Below are positions 50,846 through 59,438 of a stretch of DNA of 64,000 bases, piece by piece. The stretch spans positions 4,065 through 68,064 of the forward strand of contig JAGKWY010000010.1 of assembly GCA_021151625.1 (NCBI GenBank), given 5' to 3'. The notes below the pieces were generated by a model, which worked only from the letters and a program-made list of their open reading frames with translations, did not search any database and had not been told where the DNA came from. The position numbers and the translations under genes are program-made. Origin of the DNA: Gammaproteobacteria bacterium (lineage in GTDB: Bacteria; Pseudomonadota; Gammaproteobacteria; Pseudomonadales; Cellvibrionaceae). The first letter of the stretch is position 1. The number at the start of each line of letters is the position of its first letter.

Positions 50846-53368
50846 TCAGCTTTTACTTTGCCAGGTAATCAACTGGATTTCAGCCGGTGCTGAAGCTGCG
50901 TTGTGCGCGGGAATTACCCTAGCAGTAAAAAAGTGCAGCGGGCGATCCAGTGGTTGGCTGAGTTTGTAGCGCCAGGCATGGGCGTCGCTGCCCAGGCTTT
51001 GTTGCATGTGCAAATCCAGCGTGATTGATGGCAGTGAATTGTTATCGTCGGTTTTCACCGGGTCGGCAATTAATTGCACTTTCACCAGCTCTGGTGATAA
51101 ACCTCCCAGGTGCACGCTCAAATAAATATTTTCTCCTTCGCTTTGCAGTTCTCCCATATGAATTTCATGCCAGTGCTGTTGTAGCTGTAATTGCCAGAGG
51201 CGCAACTCGCGCGCGAGTTGCCCTTGATTGGTGGTGCGTGCCTGATAACCATCGGCGGCGGGCAAATAATAATTTTCCAGGTAATCGCGCAGCATGCGGT
51301 TGCTACTGAAATTGGAAGTGAGTGTAGACATACTCGCGCGCACCCGGGTTAGCCACTGGCGCGGTAAATCTTCGCTGTCGCGTTGGTAGAAGCAGGGGAT
51401 AATTTCCTCTTCCAGGCGGCGATAAAGTTCTTCGGCATCATCCCCGTCGGCCTCGGGGCCGTGCTCCTGCCCATCGCCTAGTGACCAGCCAACGTCGGCT
51501 TGAAAAGCTTCGGCCCACCAGCCATCCAGGCTGGACAGGTTCAATCCGCCATTGACCAGAATTTTCATGCCGCTGGTGCCGCTCGCCTCCCAGGGACGGC
51601 GCGGGTTGTTGACCCACAGGTCCACGCCTTGAATCAACCGTTGGGCCAGGTCTATGTCGTAGTCTTCGATAAATACCAAATGCTTGCGCACCGATTCACG
51701 CTGCAAAAATAACTGCCAGTGCTGGATTTTACTTTTGCCAATCTGATCGGCGGGGTGGGCTTTACCAGCAACCAGCAATTGCACCGGGTGACGTGGATTA
51801 CACAGTATTCGCTCCAGCCGATCCGGGTCGTACAAGAGCAAATCCGGGCGTTTATATTCGGCGAAGCGACGCGCAAATCCCAGGGTCAAAATACTCGGAT
51901 CGAGCGGCATAGTTTGTGCCAGATCGAAATGTTCCGAGGCGGTAGTCTCTTTGCGCCATTGGTGTAACAGACGCAGGCGCGCGTAATCCACCAGGTTGGT
52001 GCGGCCTTCGTTGGAGAGTTGCCAGAGTTCGTTGTCGCTCACCTCGTTCAGGCGTTTGGGATTCAGATTGCTCCAGTCTTTGCGCCAGCGCTCTTTACCG
52101 TAGAGACGAGTCCAGAGCTGATCGGCGAGTGGTGAGTCCCAGGTCGGCATATGCACGCCGTTAGTAACATGGCCGACGGGTACTTCGCGCTCTGGCCAGC
52201 GCGGGTAAATCGTTTGGAATATACGGCGGCTCACGACGCCGTGCAGCGCACTAACACCATTGCTGTGGGCGCAGGTACGCATGGCGAGCCAGGCCATGTT
52301 GAAGGGTTCGCTTTCATCTTTGGGATTGGCGCGCCCCAGGGCGATAACATCCTCAACCGTAATACCCATCTCGGCACCGCTGTTATCTGCATAACGGCGC
52401 AAGAGTTCGGCGGGGTAACGATCGAATCCGGCCTCCACCGGTGTGTGAGTGGTAAACAAATTGCCCATGCGTGTCGCCCACAGGCCTTGCCAAAAATCGC
52501 AGTGATGTAACTTGCAGTAATGACGAATGCGTTCGAGCGTGGCGAAGGCGGCATGGCCTTCATTCAAGTGACAAATATCCACTTCCAGCCCCAGCTTTTC
52601 CAGCAAGCGCCAGCCGCAAATTCCCAGCACAATTTCCTGCACCATGCGCAGTTCGCTGCCGCCGCCATAGAGTTTGCTGGTAATGCCGCGATCACTGGGC
52701 AAGTTGCGTGGATCATTGCTATCCAGCAGGTAGAGTTTTACGCGGCCCACTTGCGCCAGCCAAACACGGAAGCAAACTTCGCGGCAAAGAAAATGTGCTT
52801 TGATAATCATCCAACTGCCATCAGCGGCGCGCAGTGGTTGGATGGGCAAGCTGCCTGGGTCGTTATACAAATAGGTTTCCTGTTGGGTGCCCTGGCGATT
52901 AATGCTTTGGTGGAAATAACCTTCTTGATACAGCAGGCCAATCCCCACCAGTGGCAGACCCAAATCGCTGGCAGTTTTTAAATAATCGCCCGCCAGCATT
53001 CCCAGCCCGCCCGCATACAAAGGCAGTGCATCGCAAATGCCAAATTCCATACTGAAATAGGCCACGCAGCGCAGCGGTGACTTGGGGTAGTGCTGTTGAT
53101 ACCAGGCAGGTTCTTGTAAATATTTTTGATGTGCGATAACTAAACGATCCAGCAGCGCGAGAAAATTTTTATCCTGTGCCAGCGCCGAAAAATGTTCATC
53201 GCTGGTGAGTTGTAACACCAATACCGGGTTGTGCGAATAATTCCAGATGTCAGCATTGATTTGTCGCCAGAGTTCATCCAGTGCGTGGTTCCAGCTCCAG
53301 TGCAGATCCAATGCGAGCGTGTGTAATACAAGTAAATTGTCGGGCAGTGAGCGATCGAATTGCGGCAT
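50846..53368 (-). CDS. glgP: Alpha-glucan phosphorylase
   Basis: An 840-aa protein with a GAGGGA site 9 bases before the ATG. It belongs to the short glucan phosphorylase type (TIGR02094-like). Visible are the N-terminal DUF3417-like segment (HTLALDLHWSWNHALDELWR), CVAYFSMEFGICDALPLYAG then GLGMLAGDYLK, HLNEGHAAFATLERI, VTNGVHMPTW, and the PLP-binding EASGTSGMKILVNGGLNLSS, whose Lys in GTSGMK binds the cofactor. It releases glucose-1-phosphate from glycogen or maltodextrins in the cytoplasm. No other glycogen gene is adjacent. Confidence 0.93.
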   Translation of the reverse strand: MPQFDRSLPDNLLVLHTLALDLHWSWNHALDELWRQINADIWNYSHNPVLVLQLTSDEHFSALAQDKNFLALLDRLVIAHQKYLQEPAWYQQHYPKSPLRCVAYFSMEFGICDALPLYAGGLGMLAGDYLKTASDLGLPLVGIGLLYQEGYFHQSINRQGTQQETYLYNDPGSLPIQPLRAADGSWMIIKAHFLCREVCFRVWLAQVGRVKLYLLDSNDPRNLPSDRGITSKLYGGGSELRMVQEIVLGICGWRLLEKLGLEVDICHLNEGHAAFATLERIRHYCKLHHCDFWQGLWATRMGNLFTTHTPVEAGFDRYPAELLRRYADNSGAEMGITVEDVIALGRANPKDESEPFNMAWLAMRTCAHSNGVSALHGVVSRRIFQTIYPRWPEREVPVGHVTNGVHMPTWDSPLADQLWTRLYGKERWRKDWSNLNPKRLNEVSDNELWQLSNEGRTNLVDYARLRLLHQWRKETTASEHFDLAQTMPLDPSILTLGFARRFAEYKRPDLLLYDPDRLERILCNPRHPVQLLVAGKAHPADQIGKSKIQHWQLFLQRESVRKHLVFIEDYDIDLAQRLIQGVDLWVNNPRRPWEASGTSGMKILVNGGLNLSSLDGWWAEAFQADVGWSLGDGQEHGPEADGDDAEELYRRLEEEIIPCFYQRDSEDLPRQWLTRVRASMSTLTSNFSSNRMLRDYLENYYLPAADGYQARTTNQGQLARELRLWQLQLQQHWHEIHMGELQSEGENIYLSVHLGGLSPELVKVQLIADPVKTDDNNSLPSITLDLHMQQSLGSDAHAWRYKLSQPLDRPLHFFTARVIPAHNAASAPAEIQLITWQSKS

Positions 53369-53433
53369 AGTGTTTATCCCTCGCCGGTTGGCATAACTGC
53401 AAAATTTTTAGTTGCTAATACAAACTGCTTTAA

Positions 53434-54432
53434 TTATTCCACGAGCGTGATGTTGGAAAATTCCTGCTGTTCAAAATAGCGAATATTATTCAGCGTAATG
53501 GTGGCGATACTGGTTAAGGCCTCGCGCGTAAAAAAAGCCTGGTGGCCGGTGATGACAACATTGGGAAAGGTGAGCAAGCGTGCAAAAATATCGTCCTGCA
53601 ATAAATTGTTGGATTGATCTTCAAAAAATAAATTGCCTTCCTCTTCGTAAACATCCAACCCCAGGTAGCCAATTTTTTTGGTTTTCAAACCGGCAATCAC
53701 CGCGCGCGTATCAATTAAACCACCGCGTCCGGTATTGATTAGCATCACACCATCTTTCATCTCCTCAATGGTTGCTGTGTTAATAAAATGATGGGTGTTT
53801 TTGTTTAGGGGGCAATGGAGTGAAATAATATCGGCGGCAGGCCAGAGGTCATCGGGTGCAACATAACTGATACCGGCGGCGGCCAGCGCGTGATCTGGCT
53901 GTGGGTCATAGGCAATCACTTCACAGCCAAGGCCTTGCATAATACGCGCAAAAGTCTGGCCGATTTTTCCGGTGCCGATAATGCCGACGGTTTTTTTAAC
54001 CAAATCAAAACCCAGCATGCCATTGAGCGAATAGTCATTGTCGTGCACACGACGATAGGCACGATGCAATTGACGGTTGAGCATTAGAATTAATGCCAGT
54101 GCGTGCTCGGCAACGGCGTGCGGTGAATATTCCGCAACGCGCGCAATTTTAATATTCAGTTTTTTAGCTTTTGCTAAATCCACCTGATTAAAACCGGCGC
54201 AGCGCAGTGCCACCAGTTTTACGCCTGACTTGGCGAGTTGTTGTAAAACTTCTGCATTCAACTGGTCATTCACAAAACAGCACACAGCCGCACAACCTTG
54301 CGCTAATACGCAAGATTGCGCATTGAGCTGGCTCTCGTGAAAAATAAGTTGCTGCGGCTGCTCCAGATTTTCATTAGCGGCAGTTAAAAACTCGCGGTCG
54401 TAGGGTTTGGTACTGAATACGGCAACTTTCAT
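53434..54432 (-). CDS. ldhA: D-lactate dehydrogenase (fermentative, NADH-dependent)
   Basis: The ATG at 54432 is preferred over a TTG at 54450. The 332-aa protein follows E. coli LdhA closely: MKVAVFSTKPYDREFL, VALRCAGFNQVDL, the NAD site VGIIGTGKIGQTFARIM, MLINTGRGGLIDTRAV with the substrate-binding Arg, LGLDVYEEEGNLFFED with the catalytic Glu, and VVITGHQAFFTREALTSIA with the catalytic His. It reduces pyruvate to D-lactate. It stands alone and is transcribed in the same direction as glgP. Confidence 0.95.
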   Translation of the reverse strand: MKVAVFSTKPYDREFLTAANENLEQPQQLIFHESQLNAQSCVLAQGCAAVCCFVNDQLNAEVLQQLAKSGVKLVALRCAGFNQVDLAKAKKLNIKIARVAEYSPHAVAEHALALILMLNRQLHRAYRRVHDNDYSLNGMLGFDLVKKTVGIIGTGKIGQTFARIMQGLGCEVIAYDPQPDHALAAAGISYVAPDDLWPAADIISLHCPLNKNTHHFINTATIEEMKDGVMLINTGRGGLIDTRAVIAGLKTKKIGYLGLDVYEEEGNLFFEDQSNNLLQDDIFARLLTFPNVVITGHQAFFTREALTSIATITLNNIRYFEQQEFSNITLVE

Positions 54433-54623
54433 GGGCGGGTATCCTGTCAACTCCGGGCGCTAACAGAGTCTAGACCGAAATTATTACACCGGCTGATATG
54501 GCGTAATCGGGTGCCATGTGCAGATTTTTTCTATTAACCAATACTGTTATGCTGCGCGCCGCTTCAACACACCCGGCTCTTATCAGTGCCAGGCAACATC
54601 TATCTCACAAGTGATTGATAACT

Positions 54624-54995
54624 ATGGCCAGATTGCTGTTTAAACTCGCACAGGTTCCCGCCGATGAAGCGCAGGATATTCGCGCCTTGCTTGATGACAA
54701 CCAGATTCGTTATTACGAAACCGATGCCGGATTTTTTCGTGTGGGGCTGGATGCAATCTGGTTGGCGGATGATACGCAGGAAGAGCAGGCGCGCAGTTTG
54801 ATTCGCACCTATCAAGAGGAGCGCAGTGTTCGTCAACAGGCGAGCTATGCAGAATTGGTAGAGGCAGGGCAAGCGCCCAGTGTGTGGCAACATTTTTGCG
54901 CGCAGCCTGTTCGTTTTTTACTGTTGGTCTGCGCGATTATTTTTGTAGCGGGTTTAACGCTGGTGCCGTTTTTAATGCTGCTGAAACAGGCCTAG
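54624..54995 (+). CDS. DUF6164-like small membrane protein
   Basis: A 123-aa protein; the ATG at 54624 is chosen over an in-frame TTG at 54615. The N-terminal part (MARLLFKLAQVPADEAQDI, IRYYETDAGFFRVGLDAIWL, then DDTQEEQARSLIRTYQEER) resembles a DUF2007-like alpha/beta fold. The C-terminus holds one strong membrane segment (FLLLVCAIIFVAGLTLVPFL). This layout matches the DUF6164 family, which has no known function. It converges on the QueD-like gene. Confidence 0.75.
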   Translation: MARLLFKLAQVPADEAQDIRALLDDNQIRYYETDAGFFRVGLDAIWLADDTQEEQARSLIRTYQEERSVRQQASYAELVEAGQAPSVWQHFCAQPVRFLLLVCAIIFVAGLTLVPFLMLLKQA

Positions 54996-55013
54996 TTTCA
55001 GCAGTTGTTCTGC

Positions 55014-55862
55014 TTAGGCTTCCGCAATCGCGCCCTTGCCAATTCCCTCATAGGCTTTCACACGGATAAAAGTTTCCGGGTTTTCCTGACGGGTTTTGTG
55101 GGCGATGTGGTAGGCAATAAACTCCACAGTCGTGTCCGTATCAATCAGGTAACAACAACGCTGCGGCAGGGTGATTTCAAATGGCCCCTGCTGGGCATCG
55201 TAGGCAAAACGATAATAATCAATGCCGTCGAATTCCGGTTTGCCCACTATGTCTTCGCGTGTGCCGATATAAATGTCTTCCCAGGCATCGGCCCAGCGCT
55301 GTTCCAGCAGGGGCGATTTTTTGCCGTTGGCCCAGATATCAATCCGCGACCTGTGGCCATGGGCTATTCGTTGACAGTTGCCCAAATGCTTTTTCAAACC
55401 GTGGCTGTAGTGGTAGAAGGCGCCTTCAATATTCTCGTTGGTGAAATCCAGCTCCAGGCGCACGTGCACCGGGAAGAGTTGCTTGAGTTGGGTAATGCAC
55501 CAGGCGGCAACTGATTCCGGGGTGAGCTCTTCGGCATCCACCAGGGCGATAGCATCGCGCGGCGAGCGGGTACTCAAGAACTCACCTTTAGCCCCGAACT
55601 TCCATTCAATTGTCAGGTAATCACCGTTTTCAGTAATACGGATATTGGGCGAGCGCACTGGCACTGCAAGCCGGTGGTCCAGCTCATCATCCAGCCATTT
55701 GCGGGTGATTTTTTTTACGGTGCCGAAGTCGCACACCATGCCTTGTTCATCCAGCTCACCCAACAGGCGCACATTGGCCAGCCAGGTTTCCCCCAATAAA
55801 CCACGGACCGGGTTCAGGAAACTGAAATCGACGTTGGTGAGGTTATCGACAAACAACAACAT
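55014..55862 (-). CDS. 6-pyruvoyl-tetrahydropterin synthase/QueD-like protein
   Basis: The start at 55862 (MLLFVDNLTNVDFSFLNPVR) fits the conserved family N-terminus; the frame can extend 12 codons to 55898, and neither start has a strong site. The protein of about 282 aa is twice the length of ordinary QueD. It has an N-terminal half with ITRKWLDDELDHRLAVP, where the LDH segment is the usual T-fold metal/substrate helix. The second half has a HYSHGLKKHLGNCQRIAHGH segment with a HGH motif, and TTVEFIAYHI. This long type is common in gammaproteobacteria and is annotated as 6-carboxytetrahydropterin synthase-like, but its role is not settled. Confidence 0.8.
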   Translation of the reverse strand: MLLFVDNLTNVDFSFLNPVRGLLGETWLANVRLLGELDEQGMVCDFGTVKKITRKWLDDELDHRLAVPVRSPNIRITENGDYLTIEWKFGAKGEFLSTRSPRDAIALVDAEELTPESVAAWCITQLKQLFPVHVRLELDFTNENIEGAFYHYSHGLKKHLGNCQRIAHGHRSRIDIWANGKKSPLLEQRWADAWEDIYIGTREDIVGKPEFDGIDYYRFAYDAQQGPFEITLPQRCCYLIDTDTTVEFIAYHIAHKTRQENPETFIRVKAYEGIGKGAIAEA

Positions 55863-56130
55863 AGCAAAACCATTAGCACAATTCGGAAGGGCGGCCATGA
55901 TACCACTTAGCGCTCAGGGTTTGTTCGAGGGTTTAGTGTTGCTAATGACATCTTGGGAGTAGTTTCTCGCGCCTTATTTTCACAGGTTCTAAAACTCTGG
56001 TCTATTCTCATGTGATTGATCAGTGGGGCTCAAGTGATTGATCAATAGGGGGCTTTATGGTGTTTGCCATAGGGTTTTTACCTGGGGAGCAACAGGGGAG
56101 GTGTGTTTGGTTGCGTGGGTGAAGCAGTTG

Positions 56131-56673
56131 ATGGGTGCTATTCGCCAACATTTGATGGTGGGTGTTGGGCTCATACTGCTGCTACAAAGTGGAATGGTAT
56201 CGGCGCAAGCGTCCGAGGCTGGGTTGCGCGTGGCATTTGTCTACAACTTCCTCAAATTTATCGAGTGGCCAGAACTCGCTGGCAATGAGTTATACCTCTG
56301 CGTTTTGGGTGCCCAGGACGTAACGCGTGAATCCTTAAGCCAAATCAATAATAAAAGTAACCAGAAGTCCACCATAAAGGTGCTGTTTTTGGATCAAGCC
56401 AGTGAAGTGGAGCCGCAACTGGGCCGTTGTCATTTGGTGTATGTCCCTACCACCGGTGCAGACATGCCGTTGCCCGCCACTATACCTACTGGTGTGTTAC
56501 TGGTGATGGATGAGCCGGATCCAAATGATAGTCGTGTTGCCATCGCCCTAAATCGAACCCGGGAAGACCGCATTGAATTCCAGATTAATGAACCTGCGAT
56601 CAAACAAGCAGGCGTTAAGGTCAGCAGCCAATTGCTTAAGTTGGCCAGGAAACAAACGGGAGGGACTCAATAA
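56131..56673 (+). CDS. YfiR family periplasmic protein (DUF4154)
   Basis: The frame is open from a TTG at 56038. The likely starts are ATG 56131, which leaves a clean signal peptide (MGAIRQHLMVGVGLILLLQS, cleavage near VSAQA), or TTG 56107 behind a GGGGAGG site. The mature protein has LRVAFVYNFLKFIEWPE, the classic opening of YfiR/DUF4154, then YLCVLGAQDVTRESL, CHLVYVPTTGADMPL and IEFQINEPAIKQAGVKVSSQ with the closing LLKLAR. In Pseudomonas YfiR represses the inner-membrane cyclase YfiN from the periplasm. Here the gene overlaps by one base a CHASE8 hybrid kinase, so YfiR probably regulates that kinase instead. Confidence 0.9.
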   Translation: MGAIRQHLMVGVGLILLLQSGMVSAQASEAGLRVAFVYNFLKFIEWPELAGNELYLCVLGAQDVTRESLSQINNKSNQKSTIKVLFLDQASEVEPQLGRCHLVYVPTTGADMPLPATIPTGVLLVMDEPDPNDSRVAIALNRTREDRIEFQINEPAIKQAGVKVSSQLLKLARKQTGGTQ

Positions 56674-59438
56674 TGTCGCTCTCTAATTCCACCTCAGGGG
56701 TTAACTCCACCTCACGGGCTAAGTCCACCTCGCTGGCGCGGCGCATGGGTTTGCTGACCATGTTGCTAACCAGTATCGCCGTGTTGGGGGCAAGCCTTGC
56801 CAGTAGTTGGCAGCAGTACAACTACGTGTGTGAGCAGATTAACAAGCAGGTGCAGGTATTGGCTGAAGCAACTGCCATCAACCTGGGTGCCGCGAGTATG
56901 TTTGTGGACGCGGACGCGGCCAACCAAACCCTGGACGCCCTGCGGGTAGAGCCCAAGGTGTTAGCGGCGCGCTTGCAGTTGGCAAATGGCCAGGTGCTCG
57001 CTGATTATCAGAGCGCTGATACCGGTATGCCATTGGATACCCAGGTAAAAGTGAATGTGGGCTGGGAAGGCGAAAACCTGGGGCAGTTGGAGCTGGATGT
57101 CACCCTGGAGCCATTGCGCCGGGAGTTTTATAGCCAGGTAATCTGGATTCTGGTGATTGCTCTGGTTGCCATTTTGACCTGCGGAATTTTGGCGCGGGTA
57201 TTGATCAGTTCGGTCTTGCGCCCCTTGGGTATCCTCAGTGAGATTGCCCAGCAAATTGGCCATGAAGGTAATTATCAGGAGCGTGCGCCCAACCCGGTTG
57301 CCCAGGATGAAGTGGGCAAGCTCACACTTCGTTTTAACAATATGCTGGATCGAATAGAGGGCCAGGACGCCGAGCTGCGCCAGCATCGTGAATTACTGGA
57401 ACAGCGGGTTATCGCCCGCACCCTGGAATTGGAGACTGCACGTGTACAGGCAGAGGCCGCCAGTAAAGCCAAGAGTGAATTCCTGGCGGTGATGAGCCAT
57501 GAAATCCGCACCCCGCTCAACGGCATCATGGGTATGACAGGCCTGCTGCTGGATACCGAGCTGGACTCCAAGCAAAAACGTTTTGCGCGGGTGGCGCGCC
57601 GTTCCAGCGAAGACTTGCTGCTGATCATTAATGACATCCTGGATTTTTCAAAAATCGAGGCCGGCAAACTCGAGCTCGAATATCGCCCCTTCCAGCTCAA
57701 CCTGTTGGTGGAGGATATTGCCGAACGCTACGCGCCGATTGCCCAGGGCAAGCATCTGGAGCTGCTGTGTAAAACGCCCTTGCCACCATTGTCGGTGGTA
57801 GGCGACTCCGCCCGTTTGGGGCAGGTGCTGACCAACCTATTGAGCAATGCCATTAAGTTCACTGAAAAAGGTGAGGTGGAAATCGATGTAAACCTGTCGG
57901 CTGAAAAGGGCGATAAGGTGCAGTTGGTTTTCTGTGTGCGCGATACCGGTATTGGTATTACCGAAGAGCAACGTGGGCGCCTGTTCCAATCCTTCACCCA
58001 GGCCGACTCCTCCATGGCGCGCAAATATGGCGGCACCGGTTTGGGATTAACTATTTCCCAGCGTTTGGTGCAGATGATGGGCGGAGAGATCCAACTGCAC
58101 AGTAAGCCAGGTGAAGGTAGTAATTTCCATTTCTCGCTTGAGCTGGAGCGCGTGCAAGACGCTCAGGATTATCAGTTGGTGAACGGATTTGGTAAGTTGC
58201 ACACCCTGGTGGTGGACGACAACCCAACCAATCGCGAGATCCTGGACTACTGGCTCAAATCCTGGGGCATGGCGCCGGTGATGGCCGCGTCCGCACCGGA
58301 AGCTATGGCGCTGTTGCTGCAGCAACATCAGGCGGGAACACCCTTCGAGTTAATGCTGACTGATTGGGCCATGCCCGACATGGATGGCGGACAATTGTTG
58401 GATGCCCTGGCGGCAGATTCGCGCTTCAATGATCTGGCAATCATCGTGCTCAGCTCTGCCGGTATGGCGGCGCGCCCGGACATAGCCGCGCGTGCGCCCC
58501 TGCTACTGAAACCTGTGCGTCAATCCGAATTGCATAACCTGATTGCCCATACCTTGGCGGGGGATTTGAGCGCGCGTGCAGCTCCTCAGGCAGAGGCCAG
58601 TACGGAAAACAAATTGCCCAAATTGCATGGGCGTATTCTGCTCGCGGAAGACAACCCGGTAAATCAGGAAGTGGCCAGCGTTATGTTGCAACGTCTGGGT
58701 GTGGCGATGAAGATTGCCAACAATGGCCAGGAAGCTTTTGAGCATGTGCAATTTGAAAGTTTTGATCTGGTATTGATGGATTGCCAGATGCCGGTCATGG
58801 ATGGCTTTGAAGCCACTGAGCGCATTCGCGCGCGCGAGAAAGAATTGGGGCTGCCCAATATTCCCATCATTGCACTCACTGCCAATGCCATCAGTGGTGA
58901 TCGCGAACACTGCCTGGCGAAGGGTATGGATGATTACCTGAGCAAACCATTTTCACAGCAACAACTGCATGAAGTGTTATCGCGCTGGTTGCGTTCGCGC
59001 GCAGAAACCCGGGCTGAAATAGTTAACCGGCAAACGCCCGGCAGACAACCGACGGCCTCTGTCCAGACACAATCGGCAACAGGGGTTGAAGTAGAAATTG
59101 ATCAGCAAGTTATTCGCCAATTGCGTGAACTGCGCGAGGGTTTGTTGTTGCGCATTATCGAGCTATTCCGCAATACCAGCCCGGATTTACTGGCGCAGTT
59201 GAGCCATGCAGTAGAAGAACGCAATTCTGAAGCCGCTTATAAAACCGCACACAATTTCAAAAACAGCGCCGCCAACCTGGGGTTGGTGGAATTGGCTGCA
59301 GCTTGCCGCGAGTGCGAAGCCAGCGCGCGCAAAGGCCATATGGAGCAGGCGGATAGCCAGTTGGAAACTATTCAATCCTTGTACGAATTGTCATTGCAGG
59401 CGCTAATCCTGCTGGAGCAGGAGGAGCAAGTCCAGTGA
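56673..59438 (+). CDS. Hybrid sensor histidine kinase, CHASE8-HAMP-HisKA-HATPase-REC-REC-Hpt
   Basis: A 921-aa inner-membrane kinase. A first TM lies at about 27-50 and a periplasmic CHASE8-type domain (ATAINLGAASMFVDADAA) at about 50-150. A second TM (VIWILVIALVAILTCGI) and HAMP follow. HisKA has the phosphoacceptor His276 in FLAVMSHEIRTPLNGIMG. The ATPase has N (LLSNAIKFTEKGEV), G1 (DTGIGIT) and G2 (GTGLGLTIS) boxes. REC1 has Asp564 (LTDWAMPDMDG), REC2 has Asp703 (VLMDCQMPVMDG), and the C-terminal Hpt has His860 in AHNFKNSAANLG. All key phospho-residues are present, so a full His-Asp-His relay is possible. CHASE8 is the domain found in YfiN, consistent with control by the preceding YfiR. 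The next gene starts inside its stop codon. Confidence 0.93.
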   Translation: MSLSNSTSGVNSTSRAKSTSLARRMGLLTMLLTSIAVLGASLASSWQQYNYVCEQINKQVQVLAEATAINLGAASMFVDADAANQTLDALRVEPKVLAARLQLANGQVLADYQSADTGMPLDTQVKVNVGWEGENLGQLELDVTLEPLRREFYSQVIWILVIALVAILTCGILARVLISSVLRPLGILSEIAQQIGHEGNYQERAPNPVAQDEVGKLTLRFNNMLDRIEGQDAELRQHRELLEQRVIARTLELETARVQAEAASKAKSEFLAVMSHEIRTPLNGIMGMTGLLLDTELDSKQKRFARVARRSSEDLLLIINDILDFSKIEAGKLELEYRPFQLNLLVEDIAERYAPIAQGKHLELLCKTPLPPLSVVGDSARLGQVLTNLLSNAIKFTEKGEVEIDVNLSAEKGDKVQLVFCVRDTGIGITEEQRGRLFQSFTQADSSMARKYGGTGLGLTISQRLVQMMGGEIQLHSKPGEGSNFHFSLELERVQDAQDYQLVNGFGKLHTLVVDDNPTNREILDYWLKSWGMAPVMAASAPEAMALLLQQHQAGTPFELMLTDWAMPDMDGGQLLDALAADSRFNDLAIIVLSSAGMAARPDIAARAPLLLKPVRQSELHNLIAHTLAGDLSARAAPQAEASTENKLPKLHGRILLAEDNPVNQEVASVMLQRLGVAMKIANNGQEAFEHVQFESFDLVLMDCQMPVMDGFEATERIRAREKELGLPNIPIIALTANAISGDREHCLAKGMDDYLSKPFSQQQLHEVLSRWLRSRAETRAEIVNRQTPGRQPTASVQTQSATGVEVEIDQQVIRQLRELREGLLLRIIELFRNTSPDLLAQLSHAVEERNSEAAYKTAHNFKNSAANLGLVELAAACRECEASARKGHMEQADSQLETIQSLYELSLQALILLEQEEQVQ